This document shows, one piece after another, positions 43,071-51,862 of a stretch of DNA of 64,000 nt. Location: positions 1 to 64,000 of the forward strand of contig NZ_QOIN01000029.1 in the NCBI RefSeq assembly GCF_003323715.1, written 5' to 3'. Within the stretch, counting starts at the first letter, position 1, and the number at the start of each line of letters is the position of its first letter. The notes under the pieces were generated by a model. That model saw nothing but the letters and a program-made list of their open reading frames with translations. It searched no databases and was not told the origin of the DNA. The stretch is from Streptomyces diacarni. GTDB lineage: Bacteria; Actinomycetota; Actinomycetes; Streptomycetales; Streptomycetaceae. The translations under genes and the position numbers were made by a program.

Positions 43071-44167
43071 GCGCACCCGGCGACCACCCCCGTGCCTCCT
43101 CGCAGCGCCCCCTCGCCCTCCCGCCCGACAGCACCGTGCTACGCGCCGGAGCGCTCTCCTGGCTCTTCCCGCGCCGCAGCGCGCTGGCCGCCGCCCTCCT
43201 CCTGCCGCTGCTGGCGCTGGCCACCGCGCTCGCGATCGTGGCCTCGTCCAGCGGCATGGGGCTCGCGGAGGCGGTCGGCGGCCTGCTGGGCACCGGAGAC
43301 CCGGGCACGGTGATGATCGTCCGCGACTTCCGGCTGCCCCGGCTGTGCGTGGGGTTGATGGTCGGCGCCGCGCTCGGCGTCGCCGGCTGCCTCACCCAGA
43401 CCCTGGCGGGCAACCGGCTCGCCACGCCCGACCTGGTCGGCGTCAACGAAGGGGCCAGCGCCGCCGTGGTGGCCTCCGCCGCGGGATCCGCGACCGGCAT
43501 GGTCGGCCAGTGGTGGCTCGGCCCGATCGGTGCCGTCCTCGCCGCCGCCCTCGTGGTGCTGTGCGCGGGCGGCGCGGGCACGGCCGGCTACCGTCTCCTC
43601 GTCGTGGGCATCGGCGTCTCCACCCTCGTCGGCGCCGTCAGCGACCTGATCATGTCGCGGGAGAACGACAACACCGCAGGCGGCGTCTTCCTGTGGGCCG
43701 TCGGCAGCCTCAACGGCCGCGACTGGAGCGCGGGCACGCCCTTCCTGATCGCGCTGCTCTTCCTGGTGCCGCTCAGCCTGGCGGCGGGACACCGGCTGCA
43801 ACTGCTGCGCTTCGACGACGAGGTGGCGGCCTCGCTCGGCGTCGAGCTGCGCCGGCTGAGGGCCGCCGCGCTCTGTCTCGCCGTCGCCCTGGCCGGGCTG
43901 GCTGTCGGCGTCGGCGGACCCGTCGCCTTCGTCGCGCTGGCCGCACCGATCCTCGCCCAGGGGCTGAGCGGACCCACCCGGGTGCCCGTCGTCGGCTCCG
44001 CCCTCGCCGGCGCGGTCCTCGTGGTCGCGGCCGACGCCCTCGGCCGCGTCGCCGCCCCCGTCGAACTCCCCGTCGGCGTCGTCACCAGCGTGCTCGGCGG
44101 GCCCTTCCTCCTGTGGGTACTGCTCCGCTCAGACCGCACCACCCGAAAGGCGCGCACCCGACCATGA
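43067..44167 (+). CDS. FecCD-type siderophore ABC permease, subunit 2
   Basis: Start ATG 43067 overlaps the first permease stop (ATGA), giving 366 residues. Motifs are DFRLPRLCVGLMVGAALGVAG, LAGNRLATPDLVGVNEGASA, SRENDNTAGGVFLWAVGSLN and GGPVAFVALAAPILAQGLSG, with about nine membrane segments. It is the second half of the heterodimeric permease (FepG-like). It overlaps the ATPase gene by four bases. Confidence 0.92.
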   Translation: MSAPGDHPRASSQRPLALPPDSTVLRAGALSWLFPRRSALAAALLLPLLALATALAIVASSSGMGLAEAVGGLLGTGDPGTVMIVRDFRLPRLCVGLMVGAALGVAGCLTQTLAGNRLATPDLVGVNEGASAAVVASAAGSATGMVGQWWLGPIGAVLAAALVVLCAGGAGTAGYRLLVVGIGVSTLVGAVSDLIMSRENDNTAGGVFLWAVGSLNGRDWSAGTPFLIALLFLVPLSLAAGHRLQLLRFDDEVAASLGVELRRLRAAALCLAVALAGLAVGVGGPVAFVALAAPILAQGLSGPTRVPVVGSALAGAVLVVAADALGRVAAPVELPVGVVTSVLGGPFLLWVLLRSDRTTRKARTRP

Positions 44168-44964
44168 CCGAGACGACCCCGGGCCTGGAGGTCCGCGCCC
44201 TGCACGCCGGCTACCCCGGCAGACCCGTCGTCCACGACGTGGACCTCACCGTCGCCGGCGGCCAGGTGGCCGCCGTCGTCGGCCCCAACGGCTGCGGCAA
44301 GTCCACCCTGTTGCGTGCCCTCGCCCGGCTGCACCGCCCGGACTCCGGGACGGTGCGGGTGGCGGGCGCCGACGTGTGGCGGCTGAGCCGCCGCCAGGCC
44401 GCGCACCGCGTCGCCCTGCTGCCGCAGTCGCCACGCGCACCCGAGGCCGTCACCGTGGCCGGGCTCGTCCGCTACGGCCGCCACCCCCACCAGGGCCTGC
44501 TGCGCCAGTGGTCGCGCGAGGACGAACGCGCCGTCCACGAGGCGCTGGAGGCCACCGGCACCGGCGAGTTGGCCGCCGAACGCCTCGACGAGCTCTCCGG
44601 CGGCCAGCGCCAGCGGTGCTGGCTCGCCATGGTGCTCGCGCAGCACACCCCTGTGGTGCTGCTCGACGAGCCGACCAGCGCGCTCGACCTCGGACACGCC
44701 CTCGACGTCCTCGCCCTCGTCCGCGAGGTGGCCGCCACCGGGCGCACCGTCGTCATGGTGCAGCACGATCTGACGGCGGCAGCCCGCCACGCCGACCTCC
44801 TCGTCGCCATGAAGGACGGCCGTGTGCTGGCCCAGGGAGACCCCCGCGAGACGGTCGACGAGACGCTGGTCAAGGAGCTCTACCAGGCGGAGGCCGACAT
44901 CCTGCCGGCCCCCTTCGACGGCGCCCCCGTCGTCGTTCCACGGGCCCGGCGCACGGTCCCGTGA
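44164..44964 (+). CDS. Siderophore ABC transporter ATPase (FepC/FhuC type)
   Basis: The 266-residue protein starts at ATG 44164 (ATGA overlap). Walker A is GPNGCGKSTLL, the signature is LSGGQRQRCWLAMVLAQ, Walker B is VVLLDEPTSALD, and the H-loop is VMVQHDLTAAARHAD. It powers ferric siderophore uptake through the two FecCD permeases. This is the last gene of the three-gene uptake operon; a hairpin follows immediately. Confidence 0.94.
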   Translation: MTETTPGLEVRALHAGYPGRPVVHDVDLTVAGGQVAAVVGPNGCGKSTLLRALARLHRPDSGTVRVAGADVWRLSRRQAAHRVALLPQSPRAPEAVTVAGLVRYGRHPHQGLLRQWSREDERAVHEALEATGTGELAAERLDELSGGQRQRCWLAMVLAQHTPVVLLDEPTSALDLGHALDVLALVREVAATGRTVVMVQHDLTAAARHADLLVAMKDGRVLAQGDPRETVDETLVKELYQAEADILPAPFDGAPVVVPRARRTVP

Positions 44965-45009
44965 CGCTGAGACCCCTGGGCTCCTCGGTGGCGCCCGGGT
45001 GTCTCAGCG
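44965..45009. terminator. Bidirectional hairpin between ATPase and GntR genes
   Basis: CGCTGAGAC (44965-44973) and GTCTCAGCG (45001-45009) are exact reverse complements, and the next bases inward (CCCTGGGC / GCCCGGGT) mostly pair. The stem starts right after the ATPase stop and includes the stop codon of the convergent GntR gene, so it can end transcripts from both sides. Confidence 0.72.
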
Positions 45010-45873
45010 CCGCGGGGTCAAGGACAGCAGCGGGGCGCCCGCGGGGAAGAGGTACTTGGCGGCCATGACGGGGCGGCCGGCGGCCGTAACGGTCTGGGTG
45101 AGCAGCAGAGCCGGGGTCTCGGGCGGGCGGGAGACGGCCCGGCCGCGCTCCGTGCCGAGCACGGTGGCTCCCAGGGTGCTGCGCGCGGTGAGCAGCGAGG
45201 CGGCCCCGCTGTGCAGGAACGCGGCCAGCATGGTGCAGCCCGGCTCGCGCCCGTCGGGGGTCCCGCTCCCTCGGAGCGCCTCACGCCCGTCGGACTTCGC
45301 GCCCCCGTCCGACCTCTCGCTCGCCTCGGCCGCACCGTCCCCGCCACCGGTCGCGGTGGGGCCGGCCGCGGTGGTGCCGAGCGCGGCGACGAGGGCCGGT
45401 CCTGCCGCCGCGCGCAGCGCCGACTCGTCCGCGGCCCATTCGTGCGCGAAACAGGCGGGCGCGCCGTCCACGTCGACGACCGTCTCCCAGAAGCAGGCGC
45501 GTTCCGCCGGTGCCATGCGCAGGTGGTAGCCGGAGAAGTCGGTGGGTTCCTCCCACTCGACGGCGAGGCGGCGGCACCGGCGCGCGCCGGTGCCCAGCAG
45601 CGCTTCCACGGGCAGTAGCCGCTCCAACCCCGGGGCGGGCGGCGGCTGGTTGACGACGCTTCCCGAACCTTGCCGGCGGGTTATCACGCCGTCCTCCTGT
45701 AGCAGGATCAGCACCTCGCGCAGCCCCGAGCGGCTCACACCCAGCTGGGCGGCCAACTCGGGCTCGGGCGGCAGTTTGGCTCCCGGAGGGAAGGTGCCGT
45801 CGTCGATGGCCGCCACGATCCGCTGGTAGAGCTTCACGCGGGGTGAGTGCCGACGGTCTCCCTGTCGAGGCAT
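45004..45873 (-). CDS. GntR-family regulator, UTRA-like (HutC type)
   Basis: I choose ATG 45873 (MPRQGDRRHS; 289 residues) because GGGAG lies just upstream; ATG 45891 has none and abuts a palindrome. The winged HTH (about 10-75) reads YQRIVAAIDDGTFPPGAKLP, LAAQLGVSRSGLREVLILLQ and GSGSVVNQP. The C-terminal part resembles a UTRA ligand domain (SGYHLRMAPAERACFWET...PALLLTQTVTAAGRPVMAAKY), split by a Gly/Ser/Glu-rich insert (about 170-215). Matching TTGTC-N-GACAA palindromes lie before this gene and before the nucleoside hydrolase operon, its probable target. Confidence 0.85.
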   Translation of the reverse strand: MPRQGDRRHSPRVKLYQRIVAAIDDGTFPPGAKLPPEPELAAQLGVSRSGLREVLILLQEDGVITRRQGSGSVVNQPPPAPGLERLLPVEALLGTGARRCRRLAVEWEEPTDFSGYHLRMAPAERACFWETVVDVDGAPACFAHEWAADESALRAAAGPALVAALGTTAAGPTATGGGDGAAEASERSDGGAKSDGREALRGSGTPDGREPGCTMLAAFLHSGAASLLTARSTLGATVLGTERGRAVSRPPETPALLLTQTVTAAGRPVMAAKYLFPAGAPLLSLTPRR

Positions 45874-45891
45874 CGGAGCTCCCGAGTTCAT

Positions 45892-45902
45892 TTGTCGGAC
45901 AT
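45892..45902. promoter_or_regulatory. Operator candidate at the GntR gene (TTGTC-G-GACAT)
   Basis: TTGTC-G-GACAT is one mismatch away from the perfect palindrome TTGTC-T-GACAA found 304 bp away at 46196-46206. It lies 19 bp upstream of the chosen GntR start, suggesting autoregulation. Confidence 0.5.
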
Positions 45903-46194
45903 TGCGTGACGGTCGTCCCGCTGCGACGGCGATCCGCCCACGCGTGCGTCCCCAGACTAGCGCCCCGCGCCGCCTCCTCTCCCACCGGCCTTACCTCGGC
46001 TCTGCGCCAGATGCGCGCCGACCCTGCACCGGTCTTCCAGCGGTCTCGTATGCGTCTTTCGGCGGCTCTCCGCCGACTCCCCATCCGCTTCCCTGTGGTA
46101 CTCCCGCGCCGAGTTCCCGGCGGGCGCCGTGCATGCCTCCCGCCGGCGAACCCTTGTGCCGGCCTCGGGGCAGGGCTACTCTCTCGGCCAGTTA
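45903..46194. other. Intergenic sequence between the two GntR operator candidates
   Basis: This 292-bp stretch lies between divergent GntR and nucleoside hydrolase genes. Base composition is a little lower in GC than the genes around it. No gene, hairpin or repeat is evident; it presumably carries the two promoters. Confidence 0.4.
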
Positions 46195-46207
46195 ATTGTC
46201 TGACAAT
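46195..46207. promoter_or_regulatory. Perfect palindrome ATTGTC-T-GACAAT upstream of nucleoside hydrolase operon
   Basis: This 13-bp palindrome lies 73 bp before the nucleoside hydrolase start. Together with the near-copy at 45892 beside the GntR gene it fits a GntR-type operator (short palindrome, 1-bp centre). Confidence 0.62.
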
Positions 46208-46279
46208 CTCGACTGTCGGGGTCGGGTGCCTCTCGGGCCGCCCGCCCTGCCGCTCGTCTCCTCTCCCCGGAAGTGACCC

Positions 46280-47254
46280 ATGCCCGTCTCCGCCCCCCGC
46301 CCCCTGCTCGTGGACTGCGACACCGGGATCGACGACGCCGTCGCCCTGCTCTACCTCTGCCGGACTCCGGGGGTGGACCTGCGCGCCGTCACCACCGTCG
46401 CCGGAAACACCACCGCGGAGCGGGCCGCCCGCAACACGCTCCAGGTGCTGGAGACCGCGGGCCGTACCGACATCCCCGTGGCCGCCGGAGCCGCCACCAC
46501 GCTGCGCGGCGACACCCACCCCGAGGCAGGTTTCGTCCACGGCGACGGCGGGCTCGGCGGTGTCGCGCTACCCGAGCCCACGGCGGCACCCGACCCGGGC
46601 ACCGCCGTCGAACTCCTCCTGCGCACCGCCCGCGAGACCGAGGCCGGCATCGACATCCTCGCCACGGCGCCGCTGACCAACCTCGCCCTGGCGCTTCGCG
46701 CGGAGCCCCGGCTGCCCGAGTGGGTGGGCCGTCTCACGATCATGGGCGGCGCGGTCCACCACCCCGGCAACATCAGTCCGCTCGCCGAAGCCAACATCGG
46801 CCACGACCCGGAGGCGGCCGCCGCGGTGCTGGCCGCCGGGTGGCGGGACCTCACCCTCGTACCGCTCGACGTCACCATGCGCGAGAACCTCACCGAGGCG
46901 CACCGGCAGCGGCTGCTCGCCTGCGGCAACCCCGTCGGCCGGCTCGCGGGCGAGATCCTCGACTTCTACTTCACCTTCCACGAGGAGACGGCGCTGCCCT
47001 TCCGCGGCTCGGCCTGCCACGACCCGCTCGCCGCGGGGATCGCCGTCGGCGAGGTCACCCCGCGGGCCGCGCCCCGGCTGCCGGTCACCGTGGACACCGC
47101 CGACGGCGCGGCGCGCGGCGCGCTCGTCGCCGACACCCGCGGCATCCACCGCGGCTACCCCGCACAGCCCGGCGCCAACGCCGCCGTGGTCCTGGAGACC
47201 GACGGTACGTTCCCCGAACTGCTCGTCGACCGCCTGTGCCGGATACGGAAGTGA
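46280..47254 (+). CDS. Nucleoside hydrolase (inosine/uridine-preferring, IunH type)
   Basis: The 324-residue enzyme has the calcium-binding N-terminal motif LLVDCDTGIDDAVALLYL (DCDTGIDDA, 11-19), the region GNTTAERAARNTLQVL, MGGAVHHPGNISPLAEANIG and the C-terminal SACHDPLAAGI. These residues bind Ca2+ and ribose and cleave the N-glycosidic bond of nucleosides to base plus ribose. It is cytoplasmic. GGAAG precedes the ATG. It overlaps the MFS gene, and the divergent GntR protein probably controls both. Confidence 0.92.
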   Translation: MPVSAPRPLLVDCDTGIDDAVALLYLCRTPGVDLRAVTTVAGNTTAERAARNTLQVLETAGRTDIPVAAGAATTLRGDTHPEAGFVHGDGGLGGVALPEPTAAPDPGTAVELLLRTARETEAGIDILATAPLTNLALALRAEPRLPEWVGRLTIMGGAVHHPGNISPLAEANIGHDPEAAAAVLAAGWRDLTLVPLDVTMRENLTEAHRQRLLACGNPVGRLAGEILDFYFTFHEETALPFRGSACHDPLAAGIAVGEVTPRAAPRLPVTVDTADGAARGALVADTRGIHRGYPAQPGANAAVVLETDGTFPELLVDRLCRIRK

Positions 47255-48684
47255 GCAGCGGCATGGCACCTGACCTGAACGTCCAGACGACGAAGAAGCC
47301 GGCCGGCACCGCCGCGCTGATGACGGCGCTGCTCGCCGCCTGCGTGGCCTTCCAGCTCAACGCCAGCATGCTCAGCCCTGCCCTGGTCACCATGGCCCGC
47401 GAACTGCACACCGACGAGGCGGCCACCGGCCTGTCGCAGACGGCGTTCTTCACCGCCTGTGCGATGTTCTCCCTCTTCCTGCCGCGCTTCAGCGACATCG
47501 CCGGGCGCCGGCGCGTGCTGTTGTGGATGCTCGTCGTCATGGCCGCCGGCACGGTACTGGCCGCTCTCGCGCCGAACATCGCCGTGCTCGACATCGCCCG
47601 CGTGGCCCAGGGCGTCTCAGGACCCGTCGTGCAGATCTCCCTGCTGATGCTGCGCTCCGAGATCACCGACCCGAAGCGGTTCGGCACGCTCATGGGTCTG
47701 GTCACCGCCGTCAACGGAGGCATCGCGGGCGTCGACGCGCTGGCCGGCGGCTGGCTGGCCGCCCACCACGGCTTCCGCAGCATCTTCTGGGTGATCGCAC
47801 TCGTCGCGCTCGTCGCCGCGGTGGCCGTCGCGCTGGGCTGCCCCGAATCCCGCCCCTCGGCCGGTACCCCGATGGACTGGCCCGGCGTGCCGCCCCTCGT
47901 GATCAGCGTCGCGGCGCTGCTGCTCGCCGTCGACCAGGCCAAGAAGCTGGGCGAGGCCAACTGGCCACTGGCGGCGGGCCTGCTGGCGGTGTCCCTGCTC
48001 GCGTTCGCGGTCTTCTGGAGGGTGGAGAAAGGCAGCCGGCATCCCCTGGTGCGCATCAACGACCTGCGGCAGCGCGCCACCTGGGCACCCCTGCTGACCA
48101 CCCTCCTCACCCTCACCGGTGTCTTCGCCGCCGTCAACGGCGTGCTGATGTCGTTCGTGCAGAACGAGCAGGCCGGGTTCGGCATGGGGTCGGGCCTCGC
48201 CTCGCTGGTCTTCCTCACCCCGTTCGCGCTCGTCGGCTGGCTCGTGGGCCCCTTCACCGGGCGACTCGCACCCCTGGTCGGCTACCGCCGCCTGCTGCGC
48301 TGGGGCCTGCTGGGCAGCGCCGTCGTGGTCGTGGTGATGGCGCTGGTCGGCGTCCACTCGCTCCCCGTCATGGTCGGTTGCACCGTCCTGCTCGGGGTCA
48401 CCTACGCGGGCATCGCCAACATCGTCCTCAACCTGCTCGGCGTGGTGCTGGCCCCCAAGGACCACCCCGGGTTCCTGCCCGGACTCATCTCGGCCGCCTT
48501 CGGCCTGGGCGCCGGGCTCAGCTTCGCGCTGCTGTCCGCCGTCCAGGTGTCCGGCAGCCCGCAGGGGAGTTCCTCGGCAGGCGGCTACGTGGCCGCCCTG
48601 CTCCTGGGAGGCGTCGTGGTGGCGGCCGCCTACGCCGCCTCGTTCCTCACCCCCCGACCGCGGGAGGCGGAGGTGGCGCCCTGA
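47251..48684 (+). CDS. MFS transporter (DHA2-like), coupled to nucleoside hydrolase
   Basis: I take GTG 47251, which overlaps the hydrolase stop (GTGA) and gives 477 residues; ATG 47263 is the alternative. It has about 14 hydrophobic segments, LPRFSDIAGRRRVLLWMLVV as motif A and VLAPKDHPGFLPGLISAAFG. Coupling to a nucleoside hydrolase suggests uptake of a nucleoside or export of a base, but the family is usually an exporter, so direction is uncertain. Confidence 0.85.
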   Translation: MSSGMAPDLNVQTTKKPAGTAALMTALLAACVAFQLNASMLSPALVTMARELHTDEAATGLSQTAFFTACAMFSLFLPRFSDIAGRRRVLLWMLVVMAAGTVLAALAPNIAVLDIARVAQGVSGPVVQISLLMLRSEITDPKRFGTLMGLVTAVNGGIAGVDALAGGWLAAHHGFRSIFWVIALVALVAAVAVALGCPESRPSAGTPMDWPGVPPLVISVAALLLAVDQAKKLGEANWPLAAGLLAVSLLAFAVFWRVEKGSRHPLVRINDLRQRATWAPLLTTLLTLTGVFAAVNGVLMSFVQNEQAGFGMGSGLASLVFLTPFALVGWLVGPFTGRLAPLVGYRRLLRWGLLGSAVVVVVMALVGVHSLPVMVGCTVLLGVTYAGIANIVLNLLGVVLAPKDHPGFLPGLISAAFGLGAGLSFALLSAVQVSGSPQGSSSAGGYVAALLLGGVVVAAAYAASFLTPRPREAEVAP

Positions 48685-48848
48685 GACAGGGCGAGGCCGG
48701 CTCCCGAGCCGCCCGCCGCCGCACCCGCCCGCCCGGGTCCCACGGGCGCGGCGGGTGCGACGTCCACCGCGCGGGCGGGAGACGGTGGCCGCGAACGGAC
48801 CATATCCACCCACCACACAGGACGCGGGCGGGCGATCAGCGCACCCGG

Positions 48849-48890
48849 GCGGACGTTCCGCGGGTCGCGGCGGACGTTCCGCGGGTCGCG
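48849..48890. repeat. Duplicated 21-bp unit downstream of the ferredoxin gene
   Basis: GCGGACGTTCCGCGGGTCGCG is present twice in tandem (48849-48869, 48870-48890), followed by a diverged third copy (GACGGGCTTTCCACGGGTCACG). The unit sits between the MFS and ferredoxin stops (convergent). CGGACGTTCCG is itself a near-palindrome. Confidence 0.7.
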
Positions 48891-48907
48891 GACGGGCTTT
48901 CCACGGG

Positions 48908-49126
48908 TCACGGACGGGGGCCGACGACCTCGCCGTCCTCGTCCAGCAGCGTGATGGCCAGAGCCGGACACGAGTCGGCCGCGTCGAGGGCGGCCTCCTG
49001 CGGGTCGATCTCCTCAGCGACCGCGCGCGAGCGCTCGTTCTCCAGCTCGAAGACGTCCGGTGCCATGCCGGCACACATGCCCGACCCGATGCACACGTCC
49101 CGGTCGATCTCGACACGCCACGTCAT
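48908..49126 (-). CDS. 3Fe-4S-type ferredoxin, P450 partner
   Basis: The 72-residue protein has Cys12, Cys18 and Cys53 (VCIGSGMC and DSCPALA), the pattern of Streptomyces [3Fe-4S] ferredoxins (SuaB/SoyB type). It should pass electrons to the P450 encoded 3 bp upstream. No ferredoxin reductase gene is nearby, so it probably uses one encoded elsewhere. Confidence 0.92.
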   Translation of the reverse strand: MTWRVEIDRDVCIGSGMCAGMAPDVFELENERSRAVAEEIDPQEAALDAADSCPALAITLLDEDGEVVGPRP

Positions 49127-49129
49127 CGT

Positions 49130-50320
49130 TCACCACCTCACCGGCATGGAGCGCGGGCCGCGCACGAGCATCGCCGTCTTCCAGCCGATGTCCCCGGCCA
49201 GTCGCACACCGGGCAGGGCCCCCAGCAGCGCGCGCAGCGCCTCCTGGAGCTCGACCCGGGCCAGGGGCGCGCCCAGACAGTGGTGCACGCCGTGCCCGAA
49301 GCCCAGATGCGAGTTGTTCGTACGGGTGATGTCGAGCTTGCCCGAGCGGTCGAAGCGCAGCGCGTCGCGGTTGGCCGCTCCGATGGCCACCAGCACCGGG
49401 TCGCCTGCGCGCACGCGCGTCCCCGAGATGTCGATGTCCTCGGTCGCGTAGCGCGGCTGGCCCGCGCCGACGCCGAGCGGTACGAAGCGCAGCAGCTCCT
49501 CCACTGCGCCGGCGATCAGTGCCGGATCCTCGCGCAGGCGCGCGAACTGCTCGGGGTGGTCGAGCAGGACACACAGGAAGTTGGGGATCTGGCTGGCCGT
49601 CGTCTCGTGCCCCGCGACGAGGATGCCCACGCACAGATCGACCAGTTCGAGCTCGGAGAGCCTGTCGCGGTCGTCCCGCGCCTCGATCAGCGCCGTCATC
49701 AGGTCGTCGGCCGGGTGTGCGCGGTGCTGGTCGATCAACCCCGCCATGTACGCGCGCAGTTCGTTCCTGCTGGCTTCGAACTGTTCGGCCGTCAACGAAC
49801 TGGTCGACAGCGCGTTGTCGCTCCACACCCTGAAGCGCGGCCTGTCGGCCTCCGGGACCCCCAGCAGCCGGCAGATCACGCCGACGGGCAGCGGCAGCGC
49901 GAAGTCGTCCACCAGGTCGGCGGGCGGCCCCGCCTCGGTCATGTCCCGCAGCAGGTCCTCGGCCAGGGCGCGGATCTCGGGGCGCAGCTTCTCCACCCGC
50001 CGCACCGTGAAGGCCTTGGCCACCAGGGTGCGCAGCCTGGCGTGTTCGGGCGGGTCCATGCTCAACAGTCCGCCCGTCAGCCGCCCTTCCGACTGGCGGG
50101 GCTCGTCGTGCCGCACGGACTCGGCGCGGCTGAAGCGGCTGTCGCCCAGGACGAGCCGGGCGTCGGCGTAACGCGTGACGAGCCAGGCGTCCTCACCGTA
50201 GGGGAGGCGCACGCGCGGCAGCCCGTCCTGGTCGCGGATCAGGGCGTAGCGGTCGGAGAGGTGGAGGGACGTCGCCTCGTTGAAGGGGTAGGCCACGGGT
50301 TCGGTGTCGGTGCTGGTCAC
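49130..50320 (-). CDS. Cytochrome P450 (bacterial class I, CYP105-like)
   Basis: The 396-residue enzyme has the I-helix oxygen-binding motif LVAGHETTASQI, the K-helix EELLRF (ExxR), and the heme loop LGFGHGVHHCLGAPLAR with Cys348. SMDPPEHARLRTLVAKAFT and the order of motifs fit CYP105-type soluble P450s. It hydroxylates a small molecule with electrons from the adjoining ferredoxin. The divergent TetR gene and a perfect palindrome in the 143-bp gap indicate inducible control, perhaps by its substrate. Confidence 0.93.
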   Translation of the reverse strand: MTSTDTEPVAYPFNEATSLHLSDRYALIRDQDGLPRVRLPYGEDAWLVTRYADARLVLGDSRFSRAESVRHDEPRQSEGRLTGGLLSMDPPEHARLRTLVAKAFTVRRVEKLRPEIRALAEDLLRDMTEAGPPADLVDDFALPLPVGVICRLLGVPEADRPRFRVWSDNALSTSSLTAEQFEASRNELRAYMAGLIDQHRAHPADDLMTALIEARDDRDRLSELELVDLCVGILVAGHETTASQIPNFLCVLLDHPEQFARLREDPALIAGAVEELLRFVPLGVGAGQPRYATEDIDISGTRVRAGDPVLVAIGAANRDALRFDRSGKLDITRTNNSHLGFGHGVHHCLGAPLARVELQEALRALLGALPGVRLAGDIGWKTAMLVRGPRSMPVRW

Positions 50321-50335
50321 ACGACCTCCTACCGG

Positions 50336-50355
50336 TTGTAAGCGTCTGCTTACAA
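50336..50355. promoter_or_regulatory. Perfect 20-bp palindrome (TetR operator candidate)
   Basis: TTGTAAGC-GTCT-GCTTACAA, with exact 8-bp arms and a 4-base centre, lies 15 bp upstream of the P450 start and 109 bp upstream of the TetR start. Size and symmetry are typical for TetR-family sites. The right arm runs into AAAGTA. Confidence 0.82.
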
Positions 50356-50463
50356 AAGTAGGCCGGTGCGGTCGCGGCGGTCAACGGTGCCTCACCAGGG
50401 TGCCGTTGGGCACATGGCCGTTACGCTGACTGCTCCCAGTGGCCGCTTCGACGGGGGAGGGGC

Positions 50464-51054
50464 ATGACCGCCTACCGGACCGCACGCAAGAGAGACGCCG
50501 CAGCGACCCGGCAGGCGCTGGTCCAGGCGGCGGCGGGGCTGTTCGCGGAGCGCGGCTACGAGCGCACCACCGTCCGCGAGATCGCCGCCCGCGCCGGGGT
50601 CAACCAGGCGCTGCTCTTCCGCTACTTCGGCTCGAAACAGTCGCTGTTCGAGGAGGTGGTGGCCGGCGAGAGCCTGCGGCACCTGCGCGAGACCCCGCCA
50701 GAGAGCGTGCTGGAGACCGCGCTGCGCGGCCTGCTCGCCGCGGGCACCGACGAGCAGGGACAGCGCCACCGGGCACTGGAGATCTTCCTGCGCTCGGCCG
50801 TCGGCGGGACCGCCACCAAGACCGGGGCGCTGCTGAGCGAGGAGTACGCGGACGCCCTCGCCATGCTCACCGACGCCGAGGACGCCGCGCTCCGCGCCGA
50901 CCTGGTCCTCGCCTGGCTGCTGGGCATCGGCCTGACACGTTCGGTGGTCGGCAGGGGGGCGCTGGCGGGCGCCGACCCGGACGAGGTGTGCGCCCTCGTC
51001 CTCGACTGCGCCCGCACGATGCTGGAGAAACTCCCCCAGAACGGGGGCCGTTGA
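50464..51054 (+). CDS. TetR-family regulator
   Basis: The 196-residue protein has the N-terminal HTH ALVQAAAGLFAERGYERTTV, REIAARAGVNQALLFRYFGS and KQSLFEEVV (about 15-60). The rest is the variable ligand/dimer domain. GGGGAGGGG precedes the ATG. It is divergent from the P450/ferredoxin operon and probably represses it through the palindrome at 50336-50355. The ligand is unknown. Confidence 0.92.
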   Translation: MTAYRTARKRDAAATRQALVQAAAGLFAERGYERTTVREIAARAGVNQALLFRYFGSKQSLFEEVVAGESLRHLRETPPESVLETALRGLLAAGTDEQGQRHRALEIFLRSAVGGTATKTGALLSEEYADALAMLTDAEDAALRADLVLAWLLGIGLTRSVVGRGALAGADPDEVCALVLDCARTMLEKLPQNGGR

Positions 51055-51085
51055 GTGCGCGCGCGGGGCCCCGGACGGCCGCCCG

Positions 51086-51862
51086 TCACCGCTCGCGGTG
51101 CAGCTTCGAGTTGGAGGCCTGCGCGCGCGGACGGACGACCAGCAGGTCGATGTTGACGTGGCTCGGGCGGGTGACGGCCCAGGTGATCGTCTCCGCGACG
51201 TCCTCGGCCGTCAGCGGCTCGGCCACGCCCGCGTAGACGCCCGCGGCCTTCTCGGCGTCCCCGTGGAAGCGGGTCAGCGCGAACTCGTCCGTCTTGACCA
51301 ACCCCGGCGCGACCTCGATCACCCTCACGGGGCTGCCGACGATCTCCAGCCGCAGCGTCTCGGCGAGTACGTGCTGGGCGTGCTTGGCCGCGACGTACCC
51401 GGCGCCGCCCTCATAGGTGGCGTGCCCCGCCGTGGAGGAGAGCACCACGACGGTGCCGTCACCGCTGTCGGTGAGCGCGGGCAGCAGCGCCTGGGTGAGG
51501 TTCAGGGTGCCGATGACGTTCGTCTCGTACATCCGCCGCCACTCGTCCGGGTCGCCCGAGGCGACCGGATCGGCGCCGAGCGCCCCGCCCGCGTTGTTCA
51601 CCAGCACATCGACCGACGGCAGAGACCGGGCGAACGCGTCGACAGCGGCGCGGTCCGTCACGTCCAGGGGGTACGCCTCCGCGTGGTGACCCGCCTCGCC
51701 GATCCGAGAGGCGAGAGCCTCGATCCGGTCGGCACGGCGCGCGGCGAGGACCACCCGGTAGCCGGCGGCCGCCAGTCCGCGCGCGGTGGCGGCTCCGATA
51801 CCACTGCTCGCGCCGGTGACGACAGCGGTACGGGACGGGACTGCGGAAGCGGTGGCGGTCAT
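51086..51862 (-). CDS. Short-chain dehydrogenase/reductase (YdfG-like)
   Basis: Start ATG 51862 (MTATASAV) gives 258 residues. Motifs are TGASSGIGAATARGL, NNAGGALG, LSSTAGHATYEGGAGYVAAK (Ser, Tyr, Lys catalytic set), and LEIVGSPVRVIEVAPGLVKT. The variant with a FxxFxGD-like loop (ALTRFHGDAEKA) is seen in YdfG-type reductases of 3-hydroxy acids and aldehydes. It is convergent with the TetR gene. Confidence 0.9.
   Translation of the reverse strand: MTATASAVPSRTAVVTGASSGIGAATARGLAAAGYRVVLAARRADRIEALASRIGEAGHHAEAYPLDVTDRAAVDAFARSLPSVDVLVNNAGGALGADPVASGDPDEWRRMYETNVIGTLNLTQALLPALTDSGDGTVVVLSSTAGHATYEGGAGYVAAKHAQHVLAETLRLEIVGSPVRVIEVAPGLVKTDEFALTRFHGDAEKAAGVYAGVAEPLTAEDVAETITWAVTRPSHVNIDLLVVRPRAQASNSKLHRER

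Noticed and set aside
48630..48971. Open frame with RDPRNVR repeats across the ferredoxin 3' end
   Set aside because: The repeat comes from the 21-bp DNA duplication downstream of the ferredoxin, and the frame conflicts with the ferredoxin gene.
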